Part shown: positions 18,063 through 27,278 of the stretch, piece after piece | Layout: every line of letters begins with the position of its first letter | Numbering within the stretch: position 1 is the stretch's first letter | DNA from: Bog-756 sp035531955 | Lineage (GTDB): Bacteria > Actinomycetota > Acidimicrobiia > Acidimicrobiales > RAAP-2 | DNA length: 64,000 bases | NCBI GenBank assembly: GCA_035531955.1 | Contig: DATKRZ010000066.1 | Location: 1-64,000 of the forward strand | Reading direction: 5' to 3' | Position numbers and translations under genes: made by a program | Notes under the pieces: model-generated | Told to the model about the DNA's origin: nothing | The model's input: only the letters and a program-made list of their open reading frames with translations | Database searches by the model: none

Positions 18063-21000
18063 TCAGGCCGCCGAGCCCGGTGGTCCCGGCACCGCCGAGG
18101 GAGGCCGGTGGCCGCCGACGCCCTCGACGGGCGGTCCGTCCGGGCCCGACCATTGCGCTCCGTCCCCGTCCCCGTCCCCGTCCCACGGGCCGAACCCGGC
18201 GATGAAGGCTTCGGTGTCGCGCTGGGCGGCCACCATGCGCTTTTCCGCTCCCGCCGCCAGCAGCCGGCCGAGGACGGGGATCTCCCACAGCGACTCGGCC
18301 CGCAGGATGGCCATGACCACCGGAACGAGGTGCTCGGCGGTGTCGAAGACGACGTAGCGCGGAAGCCATTCGGGCTCGTACTTGGCGTTGAAGCGCCACA
18401 GCGACTCGATCTGGGCGAAGTTCGACAGACGCTTCAGAAACCACCGCTCGGCCCGTTGCACGGTCCCGTCCCCCTTGTCCCCCGACAAGGTCGATCGCAG
18501 GGCGGCGAAGTTGAGGCTGAGGCCCTCGTAGCCACCCTCCCTCAGATGCTCGATGGTCGAGCACAACGCGAAGTCCAAGAGCCCGTTGGGATGGTTGCCG
18601 GGATCGCGCCGCATGAGGTCGAGGGAGTAGCCGTTGATGCCCGGGGCGGGCACGAACTGGCACATGGCGGCCGCCGCCCCGTCCGGACCCCTGACCACGG
18701 CCAGGAGCAGGCCGGTGTCCCTCGGGTCGAACACCCGCCCGAGCATCATCGAGAAGCCCCGTTCGTGCTCCCCCTGCCGGCTCAGGCCCATGAGCGCGGT
18801 CAGCTCCCCGGAGAGGGCGAGGTCGAGGTGTGCCGGATCGTGGAAACTGGCGGAGTAGCCGTGCTTCTTGATCCGGTTGAAGGCTTGACGCAGCCCCTTC
18901 ATGTCTCCACCGGCCAAGGTGAAGGGTTGGACATTCACCACCGCCTCGTCCCCGAGATAGATGTTGTGCATCCCCGAATCGCGGTAGATGGAGAGCCAGT
19001 CCTCGCCGGCTCCCATGACCGAGGTGACCCAGCCGTGGCTGTCGGCGAACCGGCGGAAGGCGCCCCACACCTGTTCGCGTTCGTTCCGGGGCCCGATGGG
19101 GTCGGGGGAGACCAGGCACACCCCGCCGTAGACGGCGTACGCCACCAGGCTGTCCCGGTGGAAGAACCACTTCTTGTCGGATCGGAGGGCGAAGTAGTCG
19201 AGGGTCGAGGTGCCGTGGCGGCGCACGATGTCGCGGGCCCGGAATTCGGCGGCCCGACCCGACGTGAGGCGCCGGTCGACCACCGGCCGGGTGAAGAGGA
19301 ACAGGGTCACCGCCACCATGGACAGGCCGACGGCCAGGAGGCTGGGGGCGAGGAACCGGTCCGCCCGATGGGGCAGGGGGACGGTCCTGATGCCGACCAG
19401 CCGCTCGGACACCGCCCACAGCGCCGTCCACCACGGGATGTGCGGGTGCCGGTGGTGACCGACGTGGGTGAAGACCTCGATGGAGACGGTGGTGAGCAGC
19501 GTCATGCCCACCACCCCGATGCCGAGGGCGATCAGGGCCGAGCGCAGCGACGACGAGTCGGATGCCGCCTGGAAGTCCCGCCGACAGGTGATCAGCAGGA
19601 TCAGGACGGCCAGCGCCATGGCCGACTCCTCGACGTCGGCGCCGGCGATGAGGTGGAGGATGATGGTGCCGGAAAGCAGGGCGACGGCCACCCTCCAGGC
19701 CCGGCGCTGCCCCCGCAGGATGCCCCTACCCAGCGCCACCAGCGCCAGGCCGGCCATGGCGATCAGGGCACCGGCGGCCACGCTGGCCCGCAAGGGGAGA
19801 TACTCGAGGACGACGTGCAGGCGTCCGCGCAATGGCGGCGTGACGGCGTCGAGGAGGTCGATGATCCCGGCGAACAGGATCGCCGCCGATGCCAGGCGCC
19901 GCACTCGCCGGGTGCGCCGGTGGACCAGGAGGAGGTCCGGCGCCGACGGCCACGATTCGCCCATCGGATAGGAGGCCACCAGCGAGGGGTGGAGGCTGTG
20001 GACGCTCCGTCCCCGGGTGATCAACCGCTCGAGGAGGTTCGGGGAGCGCAGCTCGTTGCGCGCCAACAGCATCCGGACGTGCAACTCCGCCCCGGTCTCG
20101 AGCTCGACCCAGCTGACCCGTTGGTTGTCCAGGAAGACAGGAGGGAGCCCCAACCTGCCGCGGTGTTCCTCGACCACCTCGGCGGTGGCCCCGACGTTGG
20201 CGTAGAACCCGATGCCGAGGTGGGTGAGCTCTGACTGGAAGGTGGCCGCGGTGATGAGTCCTGCGTATCCCCGGCCCACCAGCCGGCGGGCGGCGTCCCG
20301 GGCGGTGTCGTTGGCCGCCGCCCCCGACTGGACGGACTCCAGCGAGCCTCCACCCAGGATCGACCACATCCGCCGGCTGAGCAGCCCCAGCACCAGCGCC
20401 ATGACCGCCAGCACCACCAGGGCCACCAGCAGGGCGATGACGATCTGATCGCCGAAGTCGGCCTGGTGGGCGACCCGGATGGCCCGGGCCGCGGTGCCCG
20501 ATCCGATGTGCCCCAGCACCCAGGGGGTGACCGCCACCCGCAGCAGGGCAGCCACGACGAAAGGGGCCAGCAGCCACCAGGCATAGCGACCGAGACGGCG
20601 GTACAGGGTGCGCGAGACCACGAACCGAGACAGGGCCGACGGATCGCTCAGCCGGTTGAGCCCGACCAGCCAGGCGGCGTCGGCGGTGGACCGCTCGGCC
20701 AGCGAGTGCCATCCCCTGCCGGCCGACGAGGGGCCGATGATCCCGGGCTTCGCATCGGCGGCGGGGTCGAACTCGGTCTCGGGCCCGCTGCACCCGGCGG
20801 CGTAGGCGTGTTCGCCGGGCTCCACCCGCACCACCCGCACACCGGTGGCGGTGTGGAGGTGGAGGTCGACCGGTCCGAGCTGTTCGACACCCCGGGCCTT
20901 CATCGTCTCGAGGATGTCCGGATCCGCCTCGAGGCCCGGCTCGTGGGTGCCGGTCTGGCGGACCACCCGCCGCTCCTCGGCGCCGGCGAACCGGGCCAGC

Positions 21001-21329
21001 GCCCCACCCAGCGCCGGGTGGGCCCCGAGGGCCCGCTGCGCCTCGGACGCCGGCGAGTCGCAGCCGGTGAAGTCGAACAGGTTTCCGGCGATGATCAGGA
21101 TGCCCGGACCGTCCCAGGTGTCGAGGGCGCGGGCCACCTCGGCGCTGACCGCCGTCGAGGTCGGGGTCGCCTCCGGGGTCAGGAGCAGATCGCTCACCAC
21201 CATGACCCGGCGACCGAGGGGGACCTCGACCCGGGTGGCACCGGGCTCGGGAGAGAACCCGGTGGACTCGATGCCCGGCGTCGGACCGTCAGGCCCGAGC
21301 CCCTCGGTCGGGTGGGTGGTCGTAGTCAC
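18063..21329 (-). CDS. MprF-like DUF2156 protein with N-terminal phosphoesterase-like domain
   Basis: 1088 residues, start GTG 21329 with GGAGG just upstream. Residues about 35-240 resemble a calcineurin-type phosphoesterase, but the metal motifs are altered: SDLLL (46-50) for SDLHL, GNLFD (82-86) for GDLFD and GTHE (127-130) for GNHD. Helices occur at about 249-272 and 296-318, a soluble region at 320-475, then about six helices to 682. The last 390 residues are a DUF2156 domain as in the MprF aminoacyl-phosphatidylglycerol synthase (RRHGTSTLDYFALRSDKKWFF; FNRIKKHGYSASF; NFAALRSTL). The C-terminal part may transfer an amino acid to phospholipid, but donor and product are not known. An 8-base repeat array abuts the stop. 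Confidence 0.85.
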   Translation of the reverse strand: MTTTTHPTEGLGPDGPTPGIESTGFSPEPGATRVEVPLGRRVMVVSDLLLTPEATPTSTAVSAEVARALDTWDGPGILIIAGNLFDFTGCDSPASEAQRALGAHPALGGALARFAGAEERRVVRQTGTHEPGLEADPDILETMKARGVEQLGPVDLHLHTATGVRVVRVEPGEHAYAAGCSGPETEFDPAADAKPGIIGPSSAGRGWHSLAERSTADAAWLVGLNRLSDPSALSRFVVSRTLYRRLGRYAWWLLAPFVVAALLRVAVTPWVLGHIGSGTAARAIRVAHQADFGDQIVIALLVALVVLAVMALVLGLLSRRMWSILGGGSLESVQSGAAANDTARDAARRLVGRGYAGLITAATFQSELTHLGIGFYANVGATAEVVEEHRGRLGLPPVFLDNQRVSWVELETGAELHVRMLLARNELRSPNLLERLITRGRSVHSLHPSLVASYPMGESWPSAPDLLLVHRRTRRVRRLASAAILFAGIIDLLDAVTPPLRGRLHVVLEYLPLRASVAAGALIAMAGLALVALGRGILRGQRRAWRVAVALLSGTIILHLIAGADVEESAMALAVLILLITCRRDFQAASDSSSLRSALIALGIGVVGMTLLTTVSIEVFTHVGHHRHPHIPWWTALWAVSERLVGIRTVPLPHRADRFLAPSLLAVGLSMVAVTLFLFTRPVVDRRLTSGRAAEFRARDIVRRHGTSTLDYFALRSDKKWFFHRDSLVAYAVYGGVCLVSPDPIGPRNEREQVWGAFRRFADSHGWVTSVMGAGEDWLSIYRDSGMHNIYLGDEAVVNVQPFTLAGGDMKGLRQAFNRIKKHGYSASFHDPAHLDLALSGELTALMGLSRQGEHERGFSMMLGRVFDPRDTGLLLAVVRGPDGAAAAMCQFVPAPGINGYSLDLMRRDPGNHPNGLLDFALCSTIEHLREGGYEGLSLNFAALRSTLSGDKGDGTVQRAERWFLKRLSNFAQIESLWRFNAKYEPEWLPRYVVFDTAEHLVPVVMAILRAESLWEIPVLGRLLAAGAEKRMVAAQRDTEAFIAGFGPWDGDGDGDGAQWSGPDGPPVEGVGGHRPPSAVPGPPGSAA

Positions 21330-21413
21330 AGCCCCTCCATCGTAGAGTCAAGCCACCGTTAAGCTGGGTCAGGTCCGGGGGACCTCTGCGCCATCGGTGA
21401 AAGAAGGGGAGCG

Positions 21414-23450
21414 ATGCCAGACGAGGCAGCGGAGCACCTGGCCGGGGAGTCCTCGTCCGGTGCCGAGGCCACCATCGAGGACTATTTCTCCGAGAGCAGG
21501 GTCTTCCCCCCTTCCGAGGAGTTCCGGAGCCGCGCCGTACTGGCCGATGCCGGCGTCTACGAGCGGGCCTCGGCGGAGGGCCCCGACTTCTGGGCGGAGC
21601 AGGCCGGCGCACTCGACTGGTTCCGGACCTGGGACTCCGTGGTCGAGTGGAAGCTGCCATTTGCCCGATGGTTCGACGGTGGCACGCTGAACGTGTCCTA
21701 CAACTGCCTCGACCGCCATGTGGCCGCCGGACGCGAGGACAAGGTTGCCTTCCACTGGGAGGGCGAGCCGGGCGACACCCGCACCATCACCTACGGCCAG
21801 CTCCTCATCGACGTGTCGCGCTTCGCCAACCTATTGCGAGGACTGGGCGTGGGACGGGGCGACCGGGTGGCCGTCTACATGCCGATGATCCCCGAACTCC
21901 CGGTGGCCATGCTGGCCTGCACCCGGATCGGGGCCGTCCACTCGGTGGTGTTCGGGGGGTTCTCGTCCGAGGCTCTCCGCGACAGGATCCTCGATGCGCA
22001 GGCGCGGGTGGTGGTCACCGCTGACGGTGGATGGCGGCGGGGTGCGCCGGTGGCGCTGAAGGCCAACGTGGACGCGGCCGTCATCGCGTCGCCCTGTGTC
22101 GAGCACGTCGTGGTGGCCAGGCGGACCACGGCGGAGGCCGCCGACGGGCCGCCGATGGCCCCTGGCCGTGACCATTGGTGGGACGATCTGCTGAGCGGGG
22201 CGGACGACGCCGCCGGCGGGCCGCCCTCGGACCGTTGCGAGCCCGAGCACATGGCCGCCGAGGACCTCCTGTTCATCCTCTACACCTCGGGCACGACGGC
22301 CGCCCCCAAGGGCATCATGCACACGACCGGCGGATACCTCACCCAGGTGGCGTACACCCACCGCGTGGTCTTCGACCTCCATCCCGAACAGGACGTGTAC
22401 TGGTGCGCCGCCGACATCGGCTGGGTCACCGGCCACAGCTACATCGTGTACGGGCCGCTGGCCAACGGCGCCACCTCGGTGCTGTACGAGGGGACGCCCG
22501 ACTTCCCCGACCGCGACCGGTGGTGGTCGATCATCGAGCGGTACGGCGTGACCATCCTCTACACCGCCCCGACCGCCATCCGCACGTTCATGAAGTGGGG
22601 AACGCAGTACCCCGAGCGTCACGACCTGACCTCGCTGCGCGTCCTCGGTTCGGTGGGGGAGCCCATCAACCCCGAGGCGTGGATGTGGTACTCGACGCAC
22701 ATCGGCGGGGGTGGGTGCCCGGTGGTGGACACCTGGTGGCAGACCGAGACCGGTGGCATCATGATCGCCCCGCTGCCGGGGATCACCGCCACCAAGCCGG
22801 GGTCGGCCACCCTTCCCCTGCCGGGGATCGCCGCCGAGGTGGTGGACGAACAGGGCGCCCGGGTCGACAAGGGCGGCGGCTACCTCACCCTGACCGAGCC
22901 GTGGCCGTCGATGACCCGGGGCATTTACGGCGATCCGGAGCGCTACCGGGAAACCTACTGGAGCCGCTTCGAGGGCAGGTACTTCGCCGGGGACGGCGCC
23001 AAGGTGGACGAGGACGGCTACTTCTGGCTGCTCGGTCGGGTCGACGACGTGATGAACGTCTCGGGCCACCGCATCTCGACCACCGAGGTGGAGTCGGCGC
23101 TGGTCGACCATCCGGCGGTGGCCGAGTCGGCGGTGGTCGGCGCCAGCGACCCGACCTCGGGTCAGGCCATCGTGGCCTTCGTCACCCTGCGGGCCGATGC
23201 CGGCGAGCCGAACGACGAGCGGGGCCAGGAGCTGCGGGCCCATGTGGCTGCGAAGATCGGCGCCATCGCCCGGCCCAGGACGATCATCTTCACCGACGAG
23301 CTGCCGAAGACCCGCAGCGGCAAGATCATGCGGCGGCTCCTGGGCGACGTGGCCGAGGGCCGCAAGCTCGGCGATACCACCACCCTGGCCGACCCGGCGG
23401 TGGTGGACGAGATCCGGCGTCTGGCGGCGATCTCGCCGACCAACGAGTGA
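21414..23450 (+). CDS. acs: acetyl-CoA synthetase (acetate--CoA ligase)
   Basis: 678 residues, ANL superfamily. It activates acetate with ATP to acetyl-AMP and then to acetyl-CoA. The nucleotide-binding A3 motif is YTSGTTAAPKG (290-300). WCAADIGWVTGHSYIVYGPL and DTWWQTETGG are the acyl-pocket signatures of acetyl/propionyl-CoA synthetases. The regulatory, acetylatable lysine is K637 in PKTRSGKIMRR. The start ATG is preceded by GAAGGGGAG. The stop overlaps the GTG of the downstream HAD-like gene by four bases. Propionate use cannot be excluded from sequence alone. Confidence 0.96.
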   Translation: MPDEAAEHLAGESSSGAEATIEDYFSESRVFPPSEEFRSRAVLADAGVYERASAEGPDFWAEQAGALDWFRTWDSVVEWKLPFARWFDGGTLNVSYNCLDRHVAAGREDKVAFHWEGEPGDTRTITYGQLLIDVSRFANLLRGLGVGRGDRVAVYMPMIPELPVAMLACTRIGAVHSVVFGGFSSEALRDRILDAQARVVVTADGGWRRGAPVALKANVDAAVIASPCVEHVVVARRTTAEAADGPPMAPGRDHWWDDLLSGADDAAGGPPSDRCEPEHMAAEDLLFILYTSGTTAAPKGIMHTTGGYLTQVAYTHRVVFDLHPEQDVYWCAADIGWVTGHSYIVYGPLANGATSVLYEGTPDFPDRDRWWSIIERYGVTILYTAPTAIRTFMKWGTQYPERHDLTSLRVLGSVGEPINPEAWMWYSTHIGGGGCPVVDTWWQTETGGIMIAPLPGITATKPGSATLPLPGIAAEVVDEQGARVDKGGGYLTLTEPWPSMTRGIYGDPERYRETYWSRFEGRYFAGDGAKVDEDGYFWLLGRVDDVMNVSGHRISTTEVESALVDHPAVAESAVVGASDPTSGQAIVAFVTLRADAGEPNDERGQELRAHVAAKIGAIARPRTIIFTDELPKTRSGKIMRRLLGDVAEGRKLGDTTTLADPAVVDEIRRLAAISPTNE

Positions 23451-23944
23451 GCCCGGCTGCCGGTCCGCCCAACTGGGCGTGGCGGGAGGCGCCGCTCCGA
23501 TCGCCGGGCGAGGCAGTGGTCTTCGATGTGGACGGGGTGCTGTCCGACGCGGTCGGGCGCCAGCACTTCCTCGAGCGGGGCCGCCGCGACTGGGACCGCT
23601 TCTTCGACGCCTGCGGCGACGACCCGGTCATCGAGGAGCTGGCCCGCGTCCTGGAGCTCCTCGACTCCCGCCTCCAGGTGATCCTCCTCACCGGCCGGCC
23701 CATGCGGGTGCAGCCCCAGACCCTGGCCTGGCTGGAGCGGTACGGGCTCCGGTGGGACCTCCTGGTCATGCGGGCCCGGGGAGACTACGCCCAGGTCACT
23801 TGGTTCAAGCGGGACAGCGTGGAGGAGTTGCGGTCCTTCGGATTCGACCTGCGGCTGGCCTTCGAGGACGACCCCAACAACTTCGCCATGTTCCACGGCG
23901 AAGGGATTCCCTGCGTCTACATCCACTCGGGGTACTACGAGTAG
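23447..23944 (+). CDS. HAD-like hydrolase
   Basis: 165 residues, start GTG overlapping the acs stop (GTGA). The N-terminal VVFDVDGVLSDA (24-35) is motif I of the haloacid-dehalogenase fold, with D27 as nucleophile and D29 as acid/base. VILLTGRP is motif II, and LAFEDDPNN carries the acidic metal residues of motif IV. The compact size and lack of a cap resemble small polynucleotide-kinase- or phosphatase-type HAD proteins. The substrate is unknown. Overlap with acs suggests co-expression, but no metabolic link is evident. It is followed by a 59-base spacer before the convergent lnt gene. Confidence 0.82.
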   Translation: MSPAAGPPNWAWREAPLRSPGEAVVFDVDGVLSDAVGRQHFLERGRRDWDRFFDACGDDPVIEELARVLELLDSRLQVILLTGRPMRVQPQTLAWLERYGLRWDLLVMRARGDYAQVTWFKRDSVEELRSFGFDLRLAFEDDPNNFAMFHGEGIPCVYIHSGYYE

Positions 23945-24003
23945 GAGGGTCGAGGCGGGCCTGGGGTGCAGGTGGGTCGTCGATGCGCCCGGTGTCGCCC
24001 CAC

Positions 24004-25752
24004 TCACCGACGAGATCCTCGGGTGATCGGTCGCCCCCTCCGCTGGCGTCCGGCGAGGACCCACCCGGCCGCCAGGGCCAGCCCGGCGAGACCGATCCAC
24101 GGCCAGTCCCCGTAGCGGACGTAGACCGTCCAGCCGGTCCGGCGGGAGAGGGTTGCGAAGACGATCGCTTGTCGGCCGAGCACCGAGCGCCGGAGCAGGG
24201 TGCCCCGGTTGGTGATGGCCGCGCTGTACCCGGTCGGGGCGGCCTGGAGGAGATCGCGCCCCTGTTGGACCGCCTGCACCTTCGATGCGGCGACCTCCTG
24301 GGTGGGCACCTGGGCGGTGGCGTAGGACGAGGTATTGGTCGGGACGATCAACAGCTGGGCGCCGCTGCGCACCGCGGATCGGCCCCGGCCGGCGTAGAAG
24401 ACCTCGTAGGAGACCATCGCCCCGAGGGGTGCGGCCGGGGTGTCCATGAGGCCGGTGCCGGTTCCGGGGACGGCGTCGAGGGGGACGGCGGACAGGTCGG
24501 CCAGGTGGGTGAAGAGGCCCCGGTAGGGGACGTACTCGCCGAAGGGGACCCGGTGGACCTTCTCGAAGCGGGCGACCAACGTGCCGTCGGGTCCCCATGC
24601 CACCACCTCGTTGCGGAAGGTGGTGGCGGCGATCGTCTCGGTGATCCCGACCACCAGCGTTGTGTGCAGGGTGCGGGCCAGGTCGGAGAGGGCGGCCTCC
24701 TCGGGCGAGTCGGCCAGTGGGGTGTCGAGGGAGACCACGTCCTCGGGCCACAGCACCAGGCGGGGCGTGACCCCGTGGTCGAGCTGTCCGAGGCGGGCGG
24801 TGGCCGACAGCTGGGCGGCCAGCACCACTCGGGGGTCGATCTGGGACTTGCGGAAGCCCCGGGCCCCTCCTCCCTGCACCGCGGCCGTGGAGACGGCGCC
24901 GACCGACGCACCCCCGTCAGGAGCGTGGTCGGCGCCGATCGAGGTACCGACCAGGGCCACGGCGGCCACCGCCCCGGCCACCACCAGTGGGCGGAGGCCG
25001 GCCACCGCGTCCGACACGGTGGTGAGTCGGCCCGGCCCCACCGCCGGGGCCCCGCCCCCCGGGCCACCACCGGGATCGACGCGGGAGAAGGCCCGGGCCC
25101 TGGCGCCGTCCCGGAAGGCCCGGACAGTCGCCTCGGACAGGGCGGCGAGCGCCACCCCTCCGACATAGACCGCGGCGGTGAGGGCGATCGGTCCTCCCAG
25201 CCGGGCCACCCCGAGCTCCGGCCCGCCCGCCTGTCCGAGGAAGACGCCGCCGACCGGCAGGCCGCCGAAAGGCCATGTGGCCCTCGCCGCCTCGGCCAGT
25301 GTCATGGCCGCAGGAAAGGCCAGGGCCCGTGCGCCCGCCGGACCCCCGGGGACCAGCAGGCACGCCACGGCCATGAACAACGCCTCGAGGCCGATCAGGA
25401 CGAGGGCTCCGGGGACGGTGAACGACCGCGCCCACATCAGCCCCGGCCCGTAGCACCCGAGGCCCGCCAGCCAGCCGGCCCACAGACGGGTCCGGGGCCG
25501 CAGCCCGCCCAACCGCCACCACAGCAGCCCGGCGGCGGGGAAGGCCAGGACCCACCATCCCCAGGGAGGGAGGGAGAGCGCCAGTCCCACGCCGGATCCG
25601 AGGGCGGGGAGCGCCACCATCCCCCGCCGGGGCACGACCGCGGAGGTCCGGCGATGGGTCAGCGAGACCCTCGATGGGCGCCAGGGCGGGGTGGTCGTCC
25701 CGCCTGCCGGCAAGGGTTCGGCGGTCGCCGTCGGCCGCGGGTCCGGAGTCAA
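24004..25752 (-). CDS. lnt: apolipoprotein N-acyltransferase homologue, Cys-to-Ser
   Basis: Membrane protein with several N-terminal helices and a nitrilase-like C-terminal domain, normally adding the third acyl chain to lipoproteins. I take TTG 25752, which overlaps the hemY stop (TTGA), giving 582 residues; ATG 25620 would give 538, closer to the usual length. In the longer numbering the catalytic glutamate is E337 (LVLWPEDVV) and the lysine K398 (FEKVHRVPFGEYVPY). The expected nucleophilic Cys is Ser448 in AMVSYEVFY (codon TCC at 24411-24409). PTGYSAAITNRG near the C-terminus is also family-like. Activity as a thioester-forming acyltransferase is therefore doubtful. Last gene of the haem operon. 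Confidence 0.83.
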   Translation of the reverse strand: MTPDPRPTATAEPLPAGGTTTPPWRPSRVSLTHRRTSAVVPRRGMVALPALGSGVGLALSLPPWGWWVLAFPAAGLLWWRLGGLRPRTRLWAGWLAGLGCYGPGLMWARSFTVPGALVLIGLEALFMAVACLLVPGGPAGARALAFPAAMTLAEAARATWPFGGLPVGGVFLGQAGGPELGVARLGGPIALTAAVYVGGVALAALSEATVRAFRDGARARAFSRVDPGGGPGGGAPAVGPGRLTTVSDAVAGLRPLVVAGAVAAVALVGTSIGADHAPDGGASVGAVSTAAVQGGGARGFRKSQIDPRVVLAAQLSATARLGQLDHGVTPRLVLWPEDVVSLDTPLADSPEEAALSDLARTLHTTLVVGITETIAATTFRNEVVAWGPDGTLVARFEKVHRVPFGEYVPYRGLFTHLADLSAVPLDAVPGTGTGLMDTPAAPLGAMVSYEVFYAGRGRSAVRSGAQLLIVPTNTSSYATAQVPTQEVAASKVQAVQQGRDLLQAAPTGYSAAITNRGTLLRRSVLGRQAIVFATLSRRTGWTVYVRYGDWPWIGLAGLALAAGWVLAGRQRRGRPITRGSRR

Positions 25753-27278
25753 CGCGTGTTCTCCGGCTCGAGGGGGGCCCCGCCGGCCGTGGCTCCGGGG
25801 CAGACCGAGTCGAGCACCCGGCGGGCAGCCGCCCGGCCGCTTCCGATGCAGGCGGGGATGCCCACTCCCCGGTAGGCGGCGCCGGCCACGGCCAGGCCGG
25901 GGAGCCCGGCCACCGCCCGGTCGATCTCCCCGACCGCGGTTAGGTGGCCCACCCCGTACTGGGGGAGCCCCCGGTCCCAGCGGGTCACCAGCTGGTCGAG
26001 CGGGGCTCCGTGGACGTCGAGGATCCTGGCCAGTTCGCCGAAGACCGACGTGGCCAGCTCGGCGTCGTCCAGTCCCCGGTGCCGGTCGTCCGCGAACCTC
26101 CCCACCGAGGCCCGGACCAGTTCGTCCCCGGGCCGGGTCAGGTGGGGCCACTTCCTCCCGAGATAGGTGCAGGCGGTGATCAGGGCCCGGCGGTCGTCAA
26201 TGGTCGTGTTCCGCGGCACGAGGAAGCCGGTGCCCCTCAACGGCACCCCGATCGCCCCGCTCGGAATGGAGAGGGTCACGACGGCCACCGCCGCGTAGGC
26301 CAGGGCCTCGAGCCGACCGGCCGCCGACGGCTCCAGCGGGGCGAGCAGCACCGCGGCCTCCGCGGCCGGCACCGCCAGGACCACGCAGTCGGCCTGCAAT
26401 CGGTCTGGCCCACCAGCCGGCCCGATGCCCGGGCCCTCGAGGGCGAGCCGCCAGCCCGCCCTCCCCGACCGACCGGCCTCCTGGCGCCGGATGGACCGGA
26501 CCGACGTGTCGGTCCGGATGGTCGCACCGCTTCCGGCCAGGGCCTCGGCGAGTGCACCGGCGAGACGGGCGGTGCCCCCGGTCAGTGACCAGAAGATCGG
26601 GGACGGCCGTCCCGGCTCCCCGGAGGGTGACGGAGTGGGCCGGAGCCCGCGCATCAGGCTGCCGTGCCGCTCCGACGCAGCCAGCAACTGGGGAAAGCTG
26701 GCCGCAGCGCTGAGCTCGTCCACGCCGCCGGCGTTGATCCCGCCGACGAGCGGGTCGACCAGGCGTTCGACGACGGGACGCCCCAGGCGTTCGCCCACGA
26801 TGTCGCCCACCGACCGGTCACCTGCCGATCCCCGGGCCGCGGGGTGGGGAAGCACCAGGTCCCTCGCCACCCGCAACGACTCGCCGGGGCTCAAGACCCC
26901 CGACCGGAGGAGCGGCCACCACCGGGTGGGAACACCGAGGTTGAGCCCCGTTGGCATCGACCGGAGCCGGCCCCGGGCCCAGACGGAGGCCCCCGAGGCC
27001 CCCACCGGGACGAGCTCCCCGGTGAGGCCGAGCTCGCGGCAGAGGTCGGTGGCCTCGGGCCGCCGGGCGAGGAAGGAGTCGGCACCCAGGTCGACCCTGC
27101 GCCCGGCGAATTCAGCGGACTGCACCTTGCCCCCCACCCGGTCTCCGGCTTCGAGCACGTGGACCTCGGGGGCGGCCCGGCCGGCGCGTTCCGATCCGGC
27201 CACCAGTTCCCAGGCCGCGGCCAGCCCGGCGATACCCCCGCCGACGACGACGACGGTCGTTGGCGGGGGCCGGTTCAC
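25749..27278 (-). CDS. hemY: coproporphyrinogen III / protoporphyrinogen oxidase
   Basis: 509-residue FAD enzyme of haem synthesis (HemY, also called CgoX in the coproporphyrin route). The N-terminal dinucleotide-binding motif is VVVVGGGIAGLAAAWEL (about 8-24), followed by VHVLEAGDRVGGKVQSAEFAGRRVDLGADSF split across the FAD site. DPLVGGINAGG and the C-terminal AGAAYRGVGIPACIGSGRAAA are family landmarks. The start is GTG 27278, overlapping the ferrochelatase stop (GTGA). Its own stop overlaps the TTG start of lnt. The order hemE-hemH-hemY fits the actinobacterial coproporphyrin-dependent pathway, so coproporphyrinogen III is the likely substrate. Confidence 0.92.
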   Translation of the reverse strand: MNRPPPTTVVVVGGGIAGLAAAWELVAGSERAGRAAPEVHVLEAGDRVGGKVQSAEFAGRRVDLGADSFLARRPEATDLCRELGLTGELVPVGASGASVWARGRLRSMPTGLNLGVPTRWWPLLRSGVLSPGESLRVARDLVLPHPAARGSAGDRSVGDIVGERLGRPVVERLVDPLVGGINAGGVDELSAAASFPQLLAASERHGSLMRGLRPTPSPSGEPGRPSPIFWSLTGGTARLAGALAEALAGSGATIRTDTSVRSIRRQEAGRSGRAGWRLALEGPGIGPAGGPDRLQADCVVLAVPAAEAAVLLAPLEPSAAGRLEALAYAAVAVVTLSIPSGAIGVPLRGTGFLVPRNTTIDDRRALITACTYLGRKWPHLTRPGDELVRASVGRFADDRHRGLDDAELATSVFGELARILDVHGAPLDQLVTRWDRGLPQYGVGHLTAVGEIDRAVAGLPGLAVAGAAYRGVGIPACIGSGRAAARRVLDSVCPGATAGGAPLEPENTR

